Source: Lapidilactobacillus concavus DSM 17758 (GTDB lineage Bacteria > Bacillota > Bacilli > Lactobacillales > Lactobacillaceae). Taken from it: DNA of 57,632 nucleotides. The position numbers and the translations under genes are program-made. The notes beneath the pieces were generated by a model. That model saw nothing but the letters and a program-made list of their open reading frames with translations. It was not told where the DNA came from and ran no database searches. Below, piece by piece: positions 9,107-22,486 of this stretch. The first letter of the stretch is position 1. Each line of letters opens with the position of its first letter. The stretch is from assembly GCF_001435835.1 (NCBI RefSeq), contig NZ_AZFX01000010.1, forward strand, positions 1 to 57,632, in the 5' to 3' direction.

Positions 9107-10329
9107 ACTTGAAAAAACTCCTTTGCTGCTCTGACTGCTGCTGCCAAACGTTTCACATCCGACAATTGATTATAGAGCCCAAAACTCGCTCGCGTGGTTG
9201 CACTAACTCCCAACGTCTGCATCAACGGTTGTGCACAGTGATGACCAGCACGAACCGCAACACCTTGAGTATCCAGAACTGTCGCGAGATCATGTGGATG
9301 AACACCTTTCAAATTAAACGTGACCAAGGCTGAACGATGCGGTCCCATTTCTGGGCCGTAAATTTCAACACCGGGAATCTCTTTCAATAATTGGTAAGCG
9401 GCTGCGGTGACACGTCGTTCTTGAGTTTCAATTGTTGACCAGCCAATTTTTTGAATATAAGTCAACGCTGCACCCAAGCCAATGACTTGAGCAATTGGCA
9501 TCGTTCCGGCTTCGAATTTCTCAGGTGCAGCTTTGAAATCTGTAATCTCTCGTTGGACGAGATTAATCATTTCGCCGCCAAATTCAACAGGATTCATTTT
9601 TTTTAGCCATTCACGTTTGCCATAGAGAACGCCAACACCTGTTGGACCGTAGACTTTATGACCTGAAAATGCGTAGAAATCACAATCAAGTGAGGTCATG
9701 TCTACAGGAAAATGACCGACAGCCTGTGCCCCATCAACAACGACATAGGCACCAACTTCGTGTGCAAGTTGTGTCATCAATTGGACCGGATTAATCGTTC
9801 CCAGAACATTAGAAACATGTGTGAACGCCACGATCTTAGTTTTTTTAGATAGAAGTTGTCGATATTGTGCCAAGTCCAATTCACCATCAGCAGTCAACTC
9901 AACATACCGCAAATTAGCACCCGTCTGTAACGCAACTTGTTGCCAAGGCACGAGATTGCTATGATGTTCCATCACCGTAATGATGATGTCATCACCCGGC
10001 TGCAATACTTGTGCACCGAAACCCAATGCAATCCAATTCAAACTGGTGGTTGTACCCCGTGTAAAGACAATCTCATCGCGGTCAGCATGAATAAAATCGG
10101 CCACTTGCTGCCGTACCTGCTCATATTGTTCAGTCGCACGTTCAGCGAGTGTGTATACACCGCGATGAATGTTTGCATTATCAAATTCATAGTAATGCGT
10201 CAACGCATCGATCACTGAACGAGGTTTCTGGGTCGTCGCAGCATTATCTAAATAAGTCAGTGGTTGACCATTAATTTGTTGTGACAAAATTGGAAAATCA
10301 TTTCGTGCGGTCGCGATGTCTTTGACCAT
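9103..10329 (-). CDS. sufS: cysteine desulfurase SufS
   Basis: PLP enzyme that releases sulfur from cysteine as a persulfide, 408 residues. The PLP lysine is in SGHKVYGPTG and the persulfide cysteine in RAGHHCAQPL near the C-terminus. The start at 10329 lies 8 nt after GAAAGGAA; the upstream ATG at 10347 lies inside sufD with no ribosome binding site. The first 32 nt overlap the end of sufD. Confidence 0.96.
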   Translation of the reverse strand: MVKDIATARNDFPILSQQINGQPLTYLDNAATTQKPRSVIDALTHYYEFDNANIHRGVYTLAERATEQYEQVRQQVADFIHADRDEIVFTRGTTTSLNWIALGFGAQVLQPGDDIIITVMEHHSNLVPWQQVALQTGANLRYVELTADGELDLAQYRQLLSKKTKIVAFTHVSNVLGTINPVQLMTQLAHEVGAYVVVDGAQAVGHFPVDMTSLDCDFYAFSGHKVYGPTGVGVLYGKREWLKKMNPVEFGGEMINLVQREITDFKAAPEKFEAGTMPIAQVIGLGAALTYIQKIGWSTIETQERRVTAAAYQLLKEIPGVEIYGPEMGPHRSALVTFNLKGVHPHDLATVLDTQGVAVRAGHHCAQPLMQTLGVSATTRASFGLYNQLSDVKRLAAAVRAAKEFFQV

Positions 10330-11608
10330 CAATAAGCTTCCTTTCAATCGTTCCCGTCAGCTTTTGTCGTGCCGTGGCTAATGGAATTTCTGCAAGCACA
10401 GAGCCGATAAAACCGCGAATGACTAATCGTTCAGCGACATCCTTGGATAGTCCGCGACTCATCAGATAATACATCTGACTGACATCGACACGCCCCACTG
10501 AAGCCGCATGACCTGCACGGACGTCATTTTCATCGATCAATAAGATTGGGTTCGCGTCACCACGAGCCGTTTTCGACAACATCAGCACCCGATTCTCTTG
10601 TTGGGCATCCGAATCGCGAGCGCCTTTAACGATATGACCCACGCCATTAAATATCAGCGTCGCATCCGATAAAATCACGCCATGTTGTAAAATGTTGCCT
10701 TCGGTATGGCGGCCATAGTTAGTCACACATGTCGTGATGGCTTGTGTTTGTGACCCCGAGGAAATTGCAACTACCTTAAACTCTGTGTGACTGCTATCCC
10801 CTTTTAAATCGACATTGAAGTCGTCCAAGACATCACCATCGTTCATGAGCCCTAACGCCCAATCTAAACGCGCATGCGTGCTGAGATACGCTCGTCGTGC
10901 CAAATAAGCAACACCCTTTGTCTCATCGATAGCCGTGAAGTGAACCTGTGCACCCGCCTCTAAAATCAATTCTTCAACAATATTGGCAGCTGCAATCGAT
11001 GCAACCGATTCATGACGTGATTCCAAAATCGTCAATCGACTATTTTCCCCGGCGATTAATAAGACGTGTTGCACGCGCTTAACCGTCTCATCTGGATCTT
11101 GTGAGAATGACCACGTTAGCGGCTCCTTTAACTGAACCCCGGCTGGTACATAAACAAATATACCGCAATTCACTGCGGCGGCGTGATAGGCAGCTAATCG
11201 ATGGGCATCCGCTGCTAATGCTTTCGTCATATAGTCACGAGCAAACCACTCTGGAAATTGTTGTTGCGCGTCAAAGAAATCCAGCGCGATGACGCCTGCT
11301 GTTAACGCTTCTTGATTTAATTTAACTTGTGCAGATTGAATCCCCCGCTGTGTGATCATTGCGTTCGCTGGCAGATCAATCGACATGCTTTTCGACTGTG
11401 TGTTTGAAGATGCTGACACGTCAGCTGGCATCGGTTGACCTTTTAATAAACCCCAGTTTCGATAATTGATCTTTTGGAATTTCGGCAATACTAATTCAGG
11501 ATATTGTTGAAAAGCTATTAATCGTTTTTGTTGCATCGCTGACGTCTCGTGGTGTTGGTTGCTGAATTCGATTAAGTTTTGTTCTGAAGTAAACCGTTTG
11601 CTATTCAC
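10298..11608 (-). CDS. sufD: Fe-S cluster assembly protein SufD
   Basis: Paralogue of SufB and partner of SufC, 436 residues. It shares the C-terminal MYYLMSRGLSKDVAERLVIRGF segment in shortened form (roughly residues 383-404). Three in-frame GTG codons occur; the one at 11608 is best placed, 8 nt after AGAGG, while GTG at 11617 overlaps that site. It follows sufC by 11 nt. Confidence 0.94.
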   Translation of the reverse strand: MNSKRFTSEQNLIEFSNQHHETSAMQQKRLIAFQQYPELVLPKFQKINYRNWGLLKGQPMPADVSASSNTQSKSMSIDLPANAMITQRGIQSAQVKLNQEALTAGVIALDFFDAQQQFPEWFARDYMTKALAADAHRLAAYHAAAVNCGIFVYVPAGVQLKEPLTWSFSQDPDETVKRVQHVLLIAGENSRLTILESRHESVASIAAANIVEELILEAGAQVHFTAIDETKGVAYLARRAYLSTHARLDWALGLMNDGDVLDDFNVDLKGDSSHTEFKVVAISSGSQTQAITTCVTNYGRHTEGNILQHGVILSDATLIFNGVGHIVKGARDSDAQQENRVLMLSKTARGDANPILLIDENDVRAGHAASVGRVDVSQMYYLMSRGLSKDVAERLVIRGFIGSVLAEIPLATARQKLTGTIERKLIDGQRHRDRTK

Positions 11609-11619
11609 CTGCACCACCT

Positions 11620-12408
11620 CTAATTCTCATCAGTCAAGGGCACGTCAAGACCTAATTCATCACGCAAACCTGCATAACCCTCGGCTTCGAGCTTAGTGGC
11701 TAAACTTGCTGAGCCAGACTTGACTACGCGGCCACCCATCATCACGTGAACCACATCCGGCGTAATGTAATCCAGTAAACGTTCATAGTGTGTAATAATC
11801 AGCGCACCGAATTGAGCACCCCGCATTGAATTGACACCTTTTGCCACAACCTTCATCGCATCAATATCCAATCCGGAATCAATCTCATCAAGGATTGCAA
11901 AAGTTGGTTTGATCATCAAAAGTTGCAAAATTTCATTACGTTTTTTTTCGCCACCAGAGAATCCCTGATTTAGATAACGTTCTGCCATCTTTGGCGTCAT
12001 GTCTAACAATTCTAGATTCTGATCGAGTTCCTGGATAAATTGACGAACGGGAATTGGCTGATCTTCTGGCCGCCTTGCGTTGATTGCCGAACGCATAAAT
12101 TCTGCATTCGTGACACCCATGATCTCAGCAGGATACTGCATCCCCAAAAAGAGACCAGCACGCGCGCGTTCATCAACTGGCTTCCCTAGCAAACTTTCGC
12201 CATCGAGCAAAATATCGCCTTCAGTGACGGTATAACGCGGATTTCCCATAATCGTTTCTGAGAGTGTCGATTTACCTGTACCGTTTGGACCCATGATTGC
12301 GTGGATCTCACCAGTGTTCATAGAAAGGTCGACGCCCTTCAGAATTTCTTTGTGTTCACTATCGTCATCCACACGAACATGCAGATTTTTAATCGTTAAG
12401 TTTGCCAT
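11620..12408 (-). CDS. sufC: Fe-S cluster assembly ATPase SufC
   Basis: Cytosolic ABC-type ATPase of the SufBCD complex, 262 residues. Walker A GPNGTGKSTL, signature GFSGGEKKRNE and Walker B FAILDEIDSGLD are all intact. The ATG at 12408 has GAGG 6 nt upstream and is preferred to the GTG at 12420. First gene of the suf operon, with a clear promoter just upstream. Confidence 0.96.
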   Translation of the reverse strand: MANLTIKNLHVRVDDDSEHKEILKGVDLSMNTGEIHAIMGPNGTGKSTLSETIMGNPRYTVTEGDILLDGESLLGKPVDERARAGLFLGMQYPAEIMGVTNAEFMRSAINARRPEDQPIPVRQFIQELDQNLELLDMTPKMAERYLNQGFSGGEKKRNEILQLLMIKPTFAILDEIDSGLDIDAMKVVAKGVNSMRGAQFGALIITHYERLLDYITPDVVHVMMGGRVVKSGSASLATKLEAEGYAGLRDELGLDVPLTDEN

Positions 12409-12443
12409 TTTTTGCCTCACAATTTACTTACTTTATATCAAAC

Positions 12444-12472
12444 ATTCTATGCTAGTCGAAAATCAATTGCAA
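12444..12472 (-). promoter_or_regulatory. promoter of the suf operon
   Basis: Minus strand TTGCAA (12467-12472), 17-bp spacer, TAGAAT (12444-12449). It is placed about 35 nt upstream of the sufC start. Confidence 0.7.
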
Positions 12473-12506
12473 TCTGCAGTTCATTTCATCCACAAACACC
12501 GTGCCA

Positions 12507-12536
12507 CAAAAAAAGCCACGATAATTATCGTGACGA
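12507..12536 (-). terminator. terminator after rodA
   Basis: Perfect 16-bp palindrome CACGATAATTATCGTG (12517-12532) followed on the minus strand by a run of seven Ts. Confidence 0.8.
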
Positions 12537-12566
12537 CTCGGCGATCAATGAATCGCGTGACTTTAT

Positions 12567-13772
12567 TTAAAATTTCTTATCTCTAGCACTGCTAAACATA
12601 TAACTCTTGTAATGATACCTCATCGACATAATGAGACCAATCCCAATCATGTTTCCGAGTAAGGCAGAGCCACCTTGCGAAATGAACGGTAGTGGAATCC
12701 CGGTCAATGGCAACAATCCAATACTCATCCCAATATTCTCAAAGACATGGAACAAGATCATCATGATGACGCCGGTTGAAACATAAGCATAGAATTCGTT
12801 CTTAGTATCAAAAGTCACTTTGATCATTTGAGAAATCAATAAGAAGTAGAGCAAGATCAAGGCACAACTACCTAAAAAGCCGAAGTTTTCACCAATCACG
12901 GAGAAAATCATATCGGATTCACGTACCGGTACATAGACTCTTGAAACGTTGAATCCACGACCCGTCATTCGTCCAGAACCGATGGCCTTCATACTCTGCC
13001 ATAGTTGATAGCCACTATTACTCGTATCCTGAGAAGGATTCAACCAGTTGTTGATTCGTTGGAATTGGTAAGCTTTAAACCCAGCCATTCCAAGAATATT
13101 TCTACCCCAATCGGTGGTAACTAGTAAAATGCCGGCAACACCAACGACTGCGACGAATGCAATTGCGGGCGTCAATATTTTCCAATTAACGCCAGACACC
13201 AACACGACACCTGCGAAAATTGCTAAGAAAACCAACATTGTCCCAAAATCATTTTGCAACTTCAACAAGACAGCAACCGGAATTGTCCAAACCAACATTT
13301 CACCGATGAGAATGAAATCATTGCGAACACTATGAACGGTATACTTCGCGTTATGCTGCGTCACAACGCGTCCCAAGGCAAGAATAAATGCCGGTTTCAT
13401 CACTTCAGACGGTTGAAAGGTGAAGCTATGAAATTTAAACCAACTTTTCGCGCCAGTATAGCCTGCCGAACGACGATCGTATAAAAATAACACTGCAACT
13501 AGCAAGACTATTCCGGCAGCGTAGGCATACGGTGCGATTTTCCATAGCTGTTCCGCGTCAAATTGCATCAAGATGACAACGGCAATCGTTCCAATGACGT
13601 ACCAAGCGACTTGCATGATGACCGCGCGAATGGGACTTGCGGAACTCGTGTCGTGCGTTGTTGCAACATAAACGGCCATCAGGCTGAATAATGCCAACAT
13701 CATGATTGAAAAAAGAATCCCATAATCAATTCGATCTGTTTTTTTCTCTTCAGAATGTTTCTGTTCTGGCAT
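12567..13772 (-). CDS. rodA: RodA, SEDS-family peptidoglycan polymerase
   Basis: Integral membrane glycosyltransferase that extends peptidoglycan during side-wall growth. The 401 residues form about ten hydrophobic segments, with the SEDS segments TGAKSWF, FQPSEVMKPAF and, near the C-terminus, GIPLPFISQGGSALLGN. It sits with mbl and murA, which supports RodA rather than FtsW. It follows DUF2969 and ends at a strong terminator. Confidence 0.9.
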   Translation of the reverse strand: MPEQKHSEEKKTDRIDYGILFSIMMLALFSLMAVYVATTHDTSSASPIRAVIMQVAWYVIGTIAVVILMQFDAEQLWKIAPYAYAAGIVLLVAVLFLYDRRSAGYTGAKSWFKFHSFTFQPSEVMKPAFILALGRVVTQHNAKYTVHSVRNDFILIGEMLVWTIPVAVLLKLQNDFGTMLVFLAIFAGVVLVSGVNWKILTPAIAFVAVVGVAGILLVTTDWGRNILGMAGFKAYQFQRINNWLNPSQDTSNSGYQLWQSMKAIGSGRMTGRGFNVSRVYVPVRESDMIFSVIGENFGFLGSCALILLYFLLISQMIKVTFDTKNEFYAYVSTGVIMMILFHVFENIGMSIGLLPLTGIPLPFISQGGSALLGNMIGIGLIMSMRYHYKSYMFSSARDKKF

Positions 13773-13792
13773 GACTAACCTACCTTTTGTTT

Positions 13793-13835
13793 CGTTGAGT
13801 AATTAATAACAGATCGCAACGAGATCTACTCAACG
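13793..13835. repeat. large hairpin between DUF2969 and rodA
   Basis: CGTTGAGT and ACTCAACG form the outer arms and AGATC/GATCT the inner arms. There is no T-run, so it is more likely an mRNA-stability or processing structure, or a weak attenuator, than a terminator. Confidence 0.5.
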
Positions 13836-13842
13836 ACTTGAA

Positions 13843-14061
13843 TTAGTGTTGATGGAGATTATATTGCATCAATAAATCTTGCGTTGCTTCTGAAAGCGTC
13901 TTATGACGTGTTGGTTTAGTTTCCGTGCCATAGTAGCTTAAGAAACGCTTGTTTTCTTCAATAATTGAACCGATTGTCTTACCTTTCACTGTCTGTAATT
14001 GCCAGTGTTGATCATCTTGGTCCACCAATTCAACTTGAATTGGATCAATTTGCTTAGCCAT
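13843..14061 (-). CDS. DUF2969 family protein
   Basis: A 72-residue soluble protein, basic and without membrane segments. Sequence and position beside rodA match the DUF2969 family of lactobacilli and relatives. No catalytic motif is seen and the function is unknown; the location suggests a link to cell-wall synthesis. Its ribosome binding site AAGGAG lies inside the end of yidD. Confidence 0.8.
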   Translation of the reverse strand: MAKQIDPIQVELVDQDDQHWQLQTVKGKTIGSIIEENKRFLSYYGTETKPTRHKTLSEATQDLLMQYNLHQH

Positions 14062-14064
14062 GAA

Positions 14065-14367
14065 TTACTCCTTATCTTTATGCTTTGGGTGAAACTTTGC
14101 CGCGATAATTTCGTCTTCAGCATCTTCAGGATGTGGATTACGAAATATGGTGAACTTATCGGGAACCTGGTCGACACCACCACGCACAAAGGGATTACAC
14201 CGTATGATGCGTGCGGCACCCATAATGATCCCCTTGAATGCGCCATGCTTCTGAACTGCCTGTAACGCATAATTCGAACAGGTGGGATAGTAGCGACAAT
14301 GTGGCCGGGTCAATACCGAAATATATTTCTGATAACCCCTAATCAACCCGATTAATATTTGCTTCAT
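14065..14367 (-). CDS. yidD: YidD, membrane protein insertion efficiency factor
   Basis: A 100-residue protein of the YidD family. The diagnostic segment [20 protein letters not shown] is followed by [17 protein letters not shown], with the three conserved cysteines. In many bacteria it assists YidC/Oxa1 insertion at the membrane. It lies 9 nt after the epuA-like gene and 3 nt before DUF2969, inside the wall-gene operon. Confidence 0.92.
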   Translation of the reverse strand: MKQILIGLIRGYQKYISVLTRPHCRYYPTCSNYALQAVQKHGAFKGIIMGAARIIRCNPFVRGGVDQVPDKFTIFRNPHPEDAEDEIIAAKFHPKHKDKE

Positions 14368-14376
14368 TTGTGCTCC

Positions 14377-14562
14377 TTAACGCAGGAAATCCAGGATATG
14401 GTCCCAAGTCTTCGGCGAAAATACCGTAAATGGATCACCTTTACCTGAGATGCCATAACCAATCAAGGCACCAATTAAAACCGCTAATAGAACAGCAACA
14501 ATCAACCAACCAATTTTCTTAAATGCTGATGCGGCGTATACTTTGTCCATCTTAAATCTCAT
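14377..14562 (-). CDS. EpuA-family small membrane protein (often labelled RNA polymerase subunit beta, DUF)
   Basis: A 61-residue protein with one membrane segment (about residues 17-36) and the family's conserved end GDPFTVFSPKTWDHILDF. In databases such proteins are often named 'DNA-directed RNA polymerase subunit beta', but nothing here resembles the RpoB core; EpuA describes it better. The start at 14562 follows GAGAGG by 7 nt. It lies 14 nt after mbl, in the same operon. Confidence 0.8.
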   Translation of the reverse strand: MRFKMDKVYAASAFKKIGWLIVAVLLAVLIGALIGYGISGKGDPFTVFSPKTWDHILDFLR

Positions 14563-14576
14563 TTAAACGCCTCTCA

Positions 14577-15569
14577 TCAATATTGCTGATGGTTCACAAT
14601 GTTTTCGAGTAACATGCCCGTCCCTAACGCTACCGAATCCAATGGCTGCTCTGCAAGCACTACCGGTACCTTCAACTGATCAGAGAACAAGCGATCAATT
14701 CCACGTAACATGGCACCACCACCCGTCAACATTACACCGCGGTCAATAATATCTGCAGATAATTCAGGTGGGGTTTTCTCAAGAACGCCCTTTGCAGCAT
14801 CAACAATACTCATTAAGGTACTGTGAAGCGCCTGTTCAACTTCGACGGCATTAATGATGACTTCATGTGGTAAACCATCACCCAAGTAGCGGCCACGAAC
14901 CTCAATCTCGTCGTTAACGTCTGGTTCGTACGCGGCGCCAATTTGAATCTTGATTGTCTCAGCAGTCCGCTCACCAATCAATAGATTGTGCTTCTGTTTA
15001 ACAAAGTTCACAATTGCGGCATCCATTTTGTCACCGGCGAGGCGCAATGATTGACTGGTCACGACTTCACCCATGGATAAGACGGCAACATCACTAGTCC
15101 CGCCACCAATATCAATCACCATATTGCCTTGGGGTTTGAAAATATCCATTCCTGCACCAACTGCAGCAACTTTGGGCTCCAATTCCAAATAAACATGGCG
15201 ACCACCAGCCGACTGAGCGGCTTGAATAATTGCCTTTTGTTCAACCGAAGTGACATTAGTAGGGCAACAAATTAAAATGTTAGGTTTTGACATAAACGAC
15301 TTCACATTCAACTTTTTAATAAAGTAAGTGAGCATCGCCTCGGTAATGTCAAAATCAGCGATGACGCCATCTTTCAAAGGCCGAATTGCCCGAATGTTTC
15401 CAGGTGTGCGTCCCACCATCTTGTAAGCATCTGACCCAACCGCTACAACACTCCCCGTTGTCGTATCAATTGCAACAACAGAAGGCTCATTTAAAACAAT
15501 TCCCTTGCCTCGCACGTTGATCAATACATTGGCTGTACCCAAATCAATTCCAATATCCATAGCCATCAT
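14577..15569 (-). CDS. mbl: MreB/Mbl actin-like rod-shape protein
   Basis: Bacterial actin that positions the elongation machinery, 330 residues. The nucleotide-binding motifs are clear: DIGIDLGTANVLI at the N-terminus, DIGGGTSDVAVLS near 160-172, and LTGGGAMLRGI near 285. Linkage to murA and the absence of mreC/mreD next door point to the Mbl type rather than MreB. Start at 15569; ATGs at 15566 and 15560 are possible alternatives. Confidence 0.9.
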   Translation of the reverse strand: MMAMDIGIDLGTANVLINVRGKGIVLNEPSVVAIDTTTGSVVAVGSDAYKMVGRTPGNIRAIRPLKDGVIADFDITEAMLTYFIKKLNVKSFMSKPNILICCPTNVTSVEQKAIIQAAQSAGGRHVYLELEPKVAAVGAGMDIFKPQGNMVIDIGGGTSDVAVLSMGEVVTSQSLRLAGDKMDAAIVNFVKQKHNLLIGERTAETIKIQIGAAYEPDVNDEIEVRGRYLGDGLPHEVIINAVEVEQALHSTLMSIVDAAKGVLEKTPPELSADIIDRGVMLTGGGAMLRGIDRLFSDQLKVPVVLAEQPLDSVALGTGMLLENIVNHQQY

Positions 15570-15642
15570 TGTTTCCTCTCAATTCTCACTGTTAATTATT
15601 TGGTTAATCTAATTTATGATTCTCGAGCAAAGTTGCTCATGT

Positions 15643-16950
15643 TTAGTTCGAGATCACATTTAGGATCGGCTGCTCAGTACCATCCGCAGCAACTTGACTG
15701 CGACGAATGTTAGCGCCTAGTAGACTTAACTTTTCGTGTAATAAATGATACCCTCGATCTAAGTATTGCAGCTGACTGACACGCGTTTCCCCGTCGGCAA
15801 CTAACCCCGCTAAAATCAACGCGGCCGCAGCACGTAAATCTGTCGCTTCAACGGCAGCACCGCGTAACTGCGCGCGGCCATGCAAGAGCGCGGTATTTCC
15901 TTCGATCTCAACTTGTGCATTCATGCGTCGTAATTCATCAACATACATGAACCGATTCTCGAAGACGGTCTCGTTCATCATGCTCGTCCCGTCTGCTAAC
16001 AATTGTGCAACCGTCATCTGTGGTTGCATATCCGTTGGAAATCCGGGATGAGGCAGTGTCTTCACATTGACCGGAATTAACTTTTCTGGGCCAATGACGC
16101 GGATGCCCGCATCATGTTCTTCAATCTTGACACCCATTTCGGTTAATTTCGAAATTAATGGTCGATTGTGAGCCGCAATGGCATCTTTGATCAAGACATT
16201 GCCCTGCGTAATTGCTGCAGCCACCATAAATGTTCCAGCCTCAATTCGATCTTGAACCACTTGATGATCAACACCGTGCAATTCGGGCACACCAACAATC
16301 TTGATTGTCTCAGTCCCAGCGCCATAAATACGTGCGCCCATCTCGCTCAAGAACATCGCTAAATCGACAATCTCTGGCTCACGAGCTGCGTTGTCAATAT
16401 AGGTGGTTCCTTCAGCTAAAGTTGCGGCCATCATGATATTTTCTGTTGCACCAACACTGGGAAAGTCTAAATAAATTGGCGCACCAATCAACTTACATGC
16501 TTCAGCCTCGATGAACCCACCATTTTGAACAATACGCGCGCCTAACTGCCTCATCCCTTTTAAATGCAAATCAATTGGTCGGGATCCAATTGCACAGCCG
16601 CCAGGCATCGCCACTTTTGCGTGCCCGAGTCTAGCCAACAATGGGCCCAGAACCACAATTGAAGCTCGCATTTTAGAGACAAGCTCAAACGACGCCTCGG
16701 GTGATAGCGAATGCTGTGCGTCAATTGATATTTTAGCGCGCTGATGATCAAATTTAGTCCGCACATGTAACGCCTCAAGGACAGACTGCATCGTCAAGAC
16801 ATCCGCTAAGATCGGCACATTTTCAATTTGGTTAACACCTTTTGACGCGAGAATTGCGGCTGCCATGATCGGTAAAACGGCATTCTTGGCGCCATCGATC
16901 TCAACCGCGCCACTCAACCGATGCCCACCATTAATAATGATTTCTTCCAT
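15643..16950 (-). CDS. murA: UDP-N-acetylglucosamine 1-carboxyvinyltransferase MurA
   Basis: First committed enzyme of peptidoglycan precursor synthesis, 435 residues. The PEP-binding, fosfomycin-target cysteine is in [11 protein letters not shown] near residue 116, and [13 protein letters not shown] lies at the N-terminus. The order ATP synthase - DUF1146 - murA is the one found in Bacillus for MurAA. It starts 9 nt after DUF1146. Confidence 0.95.
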   Translation of the reverse strand: MEEIIINGGHRLSGAVEIDGAKNAVLPIMAAAILASKGVNQIENVPILADVLTMQSVLEALHVRTKFDHQRAKISIDAQHSLSPEASFELVSKMRASIVVLGPLLARLGHAKVAMPGGCAIGSRPIDLHLKGMRQLGARIVQNGGFIEAEACKLIGAPIYLDFPSVGATENIMMAATLAEGTTYIDNAAREPEIVDLAMFLSEMGARIYGAGTETIKIVGVPELHGVDHQVVQDRIEAGTFMVAAAITQGNVLIKDAIAAHNRPLISKLTEMGVKIEEHDAGIRVIGPEKLIPVNVKTLPHPGFPTDMQPQMTVAQLLADGTSMMNETVFENRFMYVDELRRMNAQVEIEGNTALLHGRAQLRGAAVEATDLRAAAALILAGLVADGETRVSQLQYLDRGYHLLHEKLSLLGANIRRSQVAADGTEQPILNVISN

Positions 16951-16959
16951 TGCGACCCC

Positions 16960-17190
16960 TTAATATCCGAATAAGACGTTTTGTAGATTCATAATCACAG
17001 ATAGCAAAAATGAACTGACGGTGTATCCGAGTGCAATCGCCAAAAATAGCTTCAAAATGCGACTCTTGGCTTCTTGCCGCTCACGAAAAAAGACATCGAA
17101 GCGAACGACAGTCAAGGCCTGATAGGATAAATAAACAAAGAACAGATGACTAATAATCGTAAAAAGTGCTTGTAAATTCACTGAATTCAT
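16960..17190 (-). CDS. DUF1146 family membrane protein (YwzB-like)
   Basis: A 76-residue protein with two hydrophobic segments separated by a basic loop (FFRERQEAKSR). Family and place between atpC and murA match YwzB of Bacillus. The function is unknown. It heads the murA-mbl-epuA-yidD-DUF2969-rodA series; no strong promoter is evident upstream, but the atp terminator separates it from atpC. Confidence 0.85.
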   Translation of the reverse strand: MNSVNLQALFTIISHLFFVYLSYQALTVVRFDVFFRERQEAKSRILKLFLAIALGYTVSSFLLSVIMNLQNVLFGY

Positions 17191-17411
17191 GGCGATCCCT
17201 CCGAGCGTATTCTTGTTTTAGTTTATCATAACTCCCACTCTTTTGGCGGCTTGAAAGTCTATTTAGGAAAAAAATAATGAATAACGCTTTCCAAAAGATT
17301 CAAATTTGAACTCATGGGTTGAAATTTACAAATATTTCTAATCAGTCAGTCGTAACGATTCATCGAAAACACCTCAGCACGCGATCAGTTGACTCTTCAT
17401 TAACACAGAAA

Positions 17412-17446
17412 AAGCTTAACCCCTGTATAACACAGAGATTAAGCTT
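17412..17446 (-). terminator. terminator of the ATP synthase operon
   Basis: Outer arms AAGCTTAA/TTAAGCTT are perfect and an inner CTCTGT/ACAGGG pairing extends the stem; a T-rich tail follows on the minus strand. It lies about 70 nt past the atpC stop. Confidence 0.8.
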
Positions 17447-17516
17447 GATCAATGAAGTCGGCTCAATCTGTTGATAAATCTGGATCAACACGTTCTTCAT
17501 TTTAGATTTTCTATGA

Positions 17517-17954
17517 TTATCTTCGATGCTTAGAAACATTGATTCGGTTAATGGCACGGTTCAAAGCAATCTGTGCACGGTTAACTTCGTCAATATCATG
17601 TTCGGCTTCGGCAGCCTTAATCTTCTCTTCAGCACGTTGGCGCGCACGTTCTGCACGAGTTAAATCGATATTGCGTGCACGTTCTGCACTATCTGCGACG
17701 ATAGAAGCCACATTGTTGTTGACTTCCAAGAAGCCACCGTTGACCGCAATCGCATCTTCGTGATCTGGATCATCCGTTCGTTTGACACGAACTTCACCAA
17801 TCTTCAAGGGTGCAATGATCGGCTCATGATTGGCCATGATACCCAAATCGCCATCAATTGCACACACAACAACTAAGTTAGCATGGTGATCATAGACAAC
17901 ACCATCCGGCGTCACGATATTAACGGTTATTACTTTTTTGGTATTTTCCGCCAT
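17517..17954 (-). CDS. atpC: ATP synthase F1 subunit epsilon
   Basis: Stalk subunit that couples rotation and can inhibit ATP hydrolysis, 145 residues. The N-terminal beta domain ([31 protein letters not shown]) is followed by a helical hairpin rich in Arg, Glu and Ala. Last gene of the operon, 13 nt after atpD. Confidence 0.95.
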   Translation of the reverse strand: MAENTKKVITVNIVTPDGVVYDHHANLVVVCAIDGDLGIMANHEPIIAPLKIGEVRVKRTDDPDHEDAIAVNGGFLEVNNNVASIVADSAERARNIDLTRAERARQRAEEKIKAAEAEHDIDEVNRAQIALNRAINRINVSKHRR

Positions 17955-17967
17955 CGCTCATGCCTCC

Positions 17968-19404
<1,437 letters not shown>

Positions 19405-19414
19405 TTATCATTTA

Positions 19415-20347
19415 TTATTCTAGCGCAGCAGCGCCGCCAACAATTTCAGTAATTTCAGTTGTGATCTGTGCTTGACGCGCACGATTAAGTTGCGTCGACA
19501 AATCTTTGATCATGTTATTTGCATTATCAGTTGCACTCTTCATCGCCGTCATTGACGAAGCATGTTCGGCAGTCTTAGCATCCATAATCGAACCGAAAAT
19601 CAAGCTTTCAGCATACTGTGGCAAAATGGCATTCAATGCCGCATCCACAGAAGGATCTGCAAGATATTCGGTTGTTTCGGAGTTTTGAACATGATCTGTA
19701 TCTAGATCGGTGATTGGCAACATTTTTTCTGCACGAAACGCAGATGATAACGAATTAACGTGATGATTATAGCAGACATAGAGTTCGTCAAAGACGCCGT
19801 CATCAAACATGGTGACCATCGTTTTAACAATTTCACGAACCTCGTCAAATGTCGGCATATCGCTGACACCCCGATATTCATAGGCAAGCTGAATGTCACG
19901 GGCCTTAAAAAACTCAGCGCCCATACCACCAATTGCCATGACGGCATAATCATCAGGACTTTCATGATCATTCAAAATATCCATCACTGAACGTAAAACA
20001 TTGCTGTTATAGCCACCGACTAACCCACGATCACTCGTGATCACAAGATAACCGGTTTTCTTAACTGGGCGCTCAACGAGTAAGTTGTTCAATGAAAGAA
20101 TATCTTCCTCAGTCGTCCCTGTTTTACTCTTAGCATGTTGACGCATTGCTGCAAGTTCTAGAACTTTGTTAGCGGCAAGATGGGTGACAATCTCACGGAT
20201 TTTTTGAGCATAAACTTGATAGTTCTGAGACTTATCCTCAAGTTTGAGCAGCTTTGCGCCGGAAACCATTTGCATGGCACTTGTGATCTGTCCAGTCTTC
20301 TTGGTTGATGCGATCCGTCGTTTAATATCAATTGTAGACTCAGCCAA
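19415..20347 (-). CDS. atpG: ATP synthase F1 subunit gamma
   Basis: Rotating central-stalk subunit, 310 residues. The N-terminal helix IKRRIASTKKTGQITSAMQM and the C-terminal helix MKSATDNANNMIKDLSTQLN are typical. The start is TTG at 20347, preceded by AAGGAG. Confidence 0.95.
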   Translation of the reverse strand: MAESTIDIKRRIASTKKTGQITSAMQMVSGAKLLKLEDKSQNYQVYAQKIREIVTHLAANKVLELAAMRQHAKSKTGTTEEDILSLNNLLVERPVKKTGYLVITSDRGLVGGYNSNVLRSVMDILNDHESPDDYAVMAIGGMGAEFFKARDIQLAYEYRGVSDMPTFDEVREIVKTMVTMFDDGVFDELYVCYNHHVNSLSSAFRAEKMLPITDLDTDHVQNSETTEYLADPSVDAALNAILPQYAESLIFGSIMDAKTAEHASSMTAMKSATDNANNMIKDLSTQLNRARQAQITTEITEIVGGAAALE

Positions 20348-20405
20348 TTCTCACCACTCCTTGCTAACTTTTATAGTCACTCAATAGATAATGATTAGAT
20401 AATGA

Positions 20406-22472
<2,067 letters not shown>

Positions 22473-22486
<14 letters not shown>

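Noticed and set aside
14377-14562. Reading the small gene as a true RNA polymerase beta subunit
   Set aside because: Only 61 residues with one membrane segment; no RpoB motif. The label in databases comes from the EpuA family name.
19702-19971. Long shadow frames inside atpG, atpD, sufB and others
   Set aside because: They overlap well-supported genes in other frames, lack ribosome sites and have unlikely compositions.
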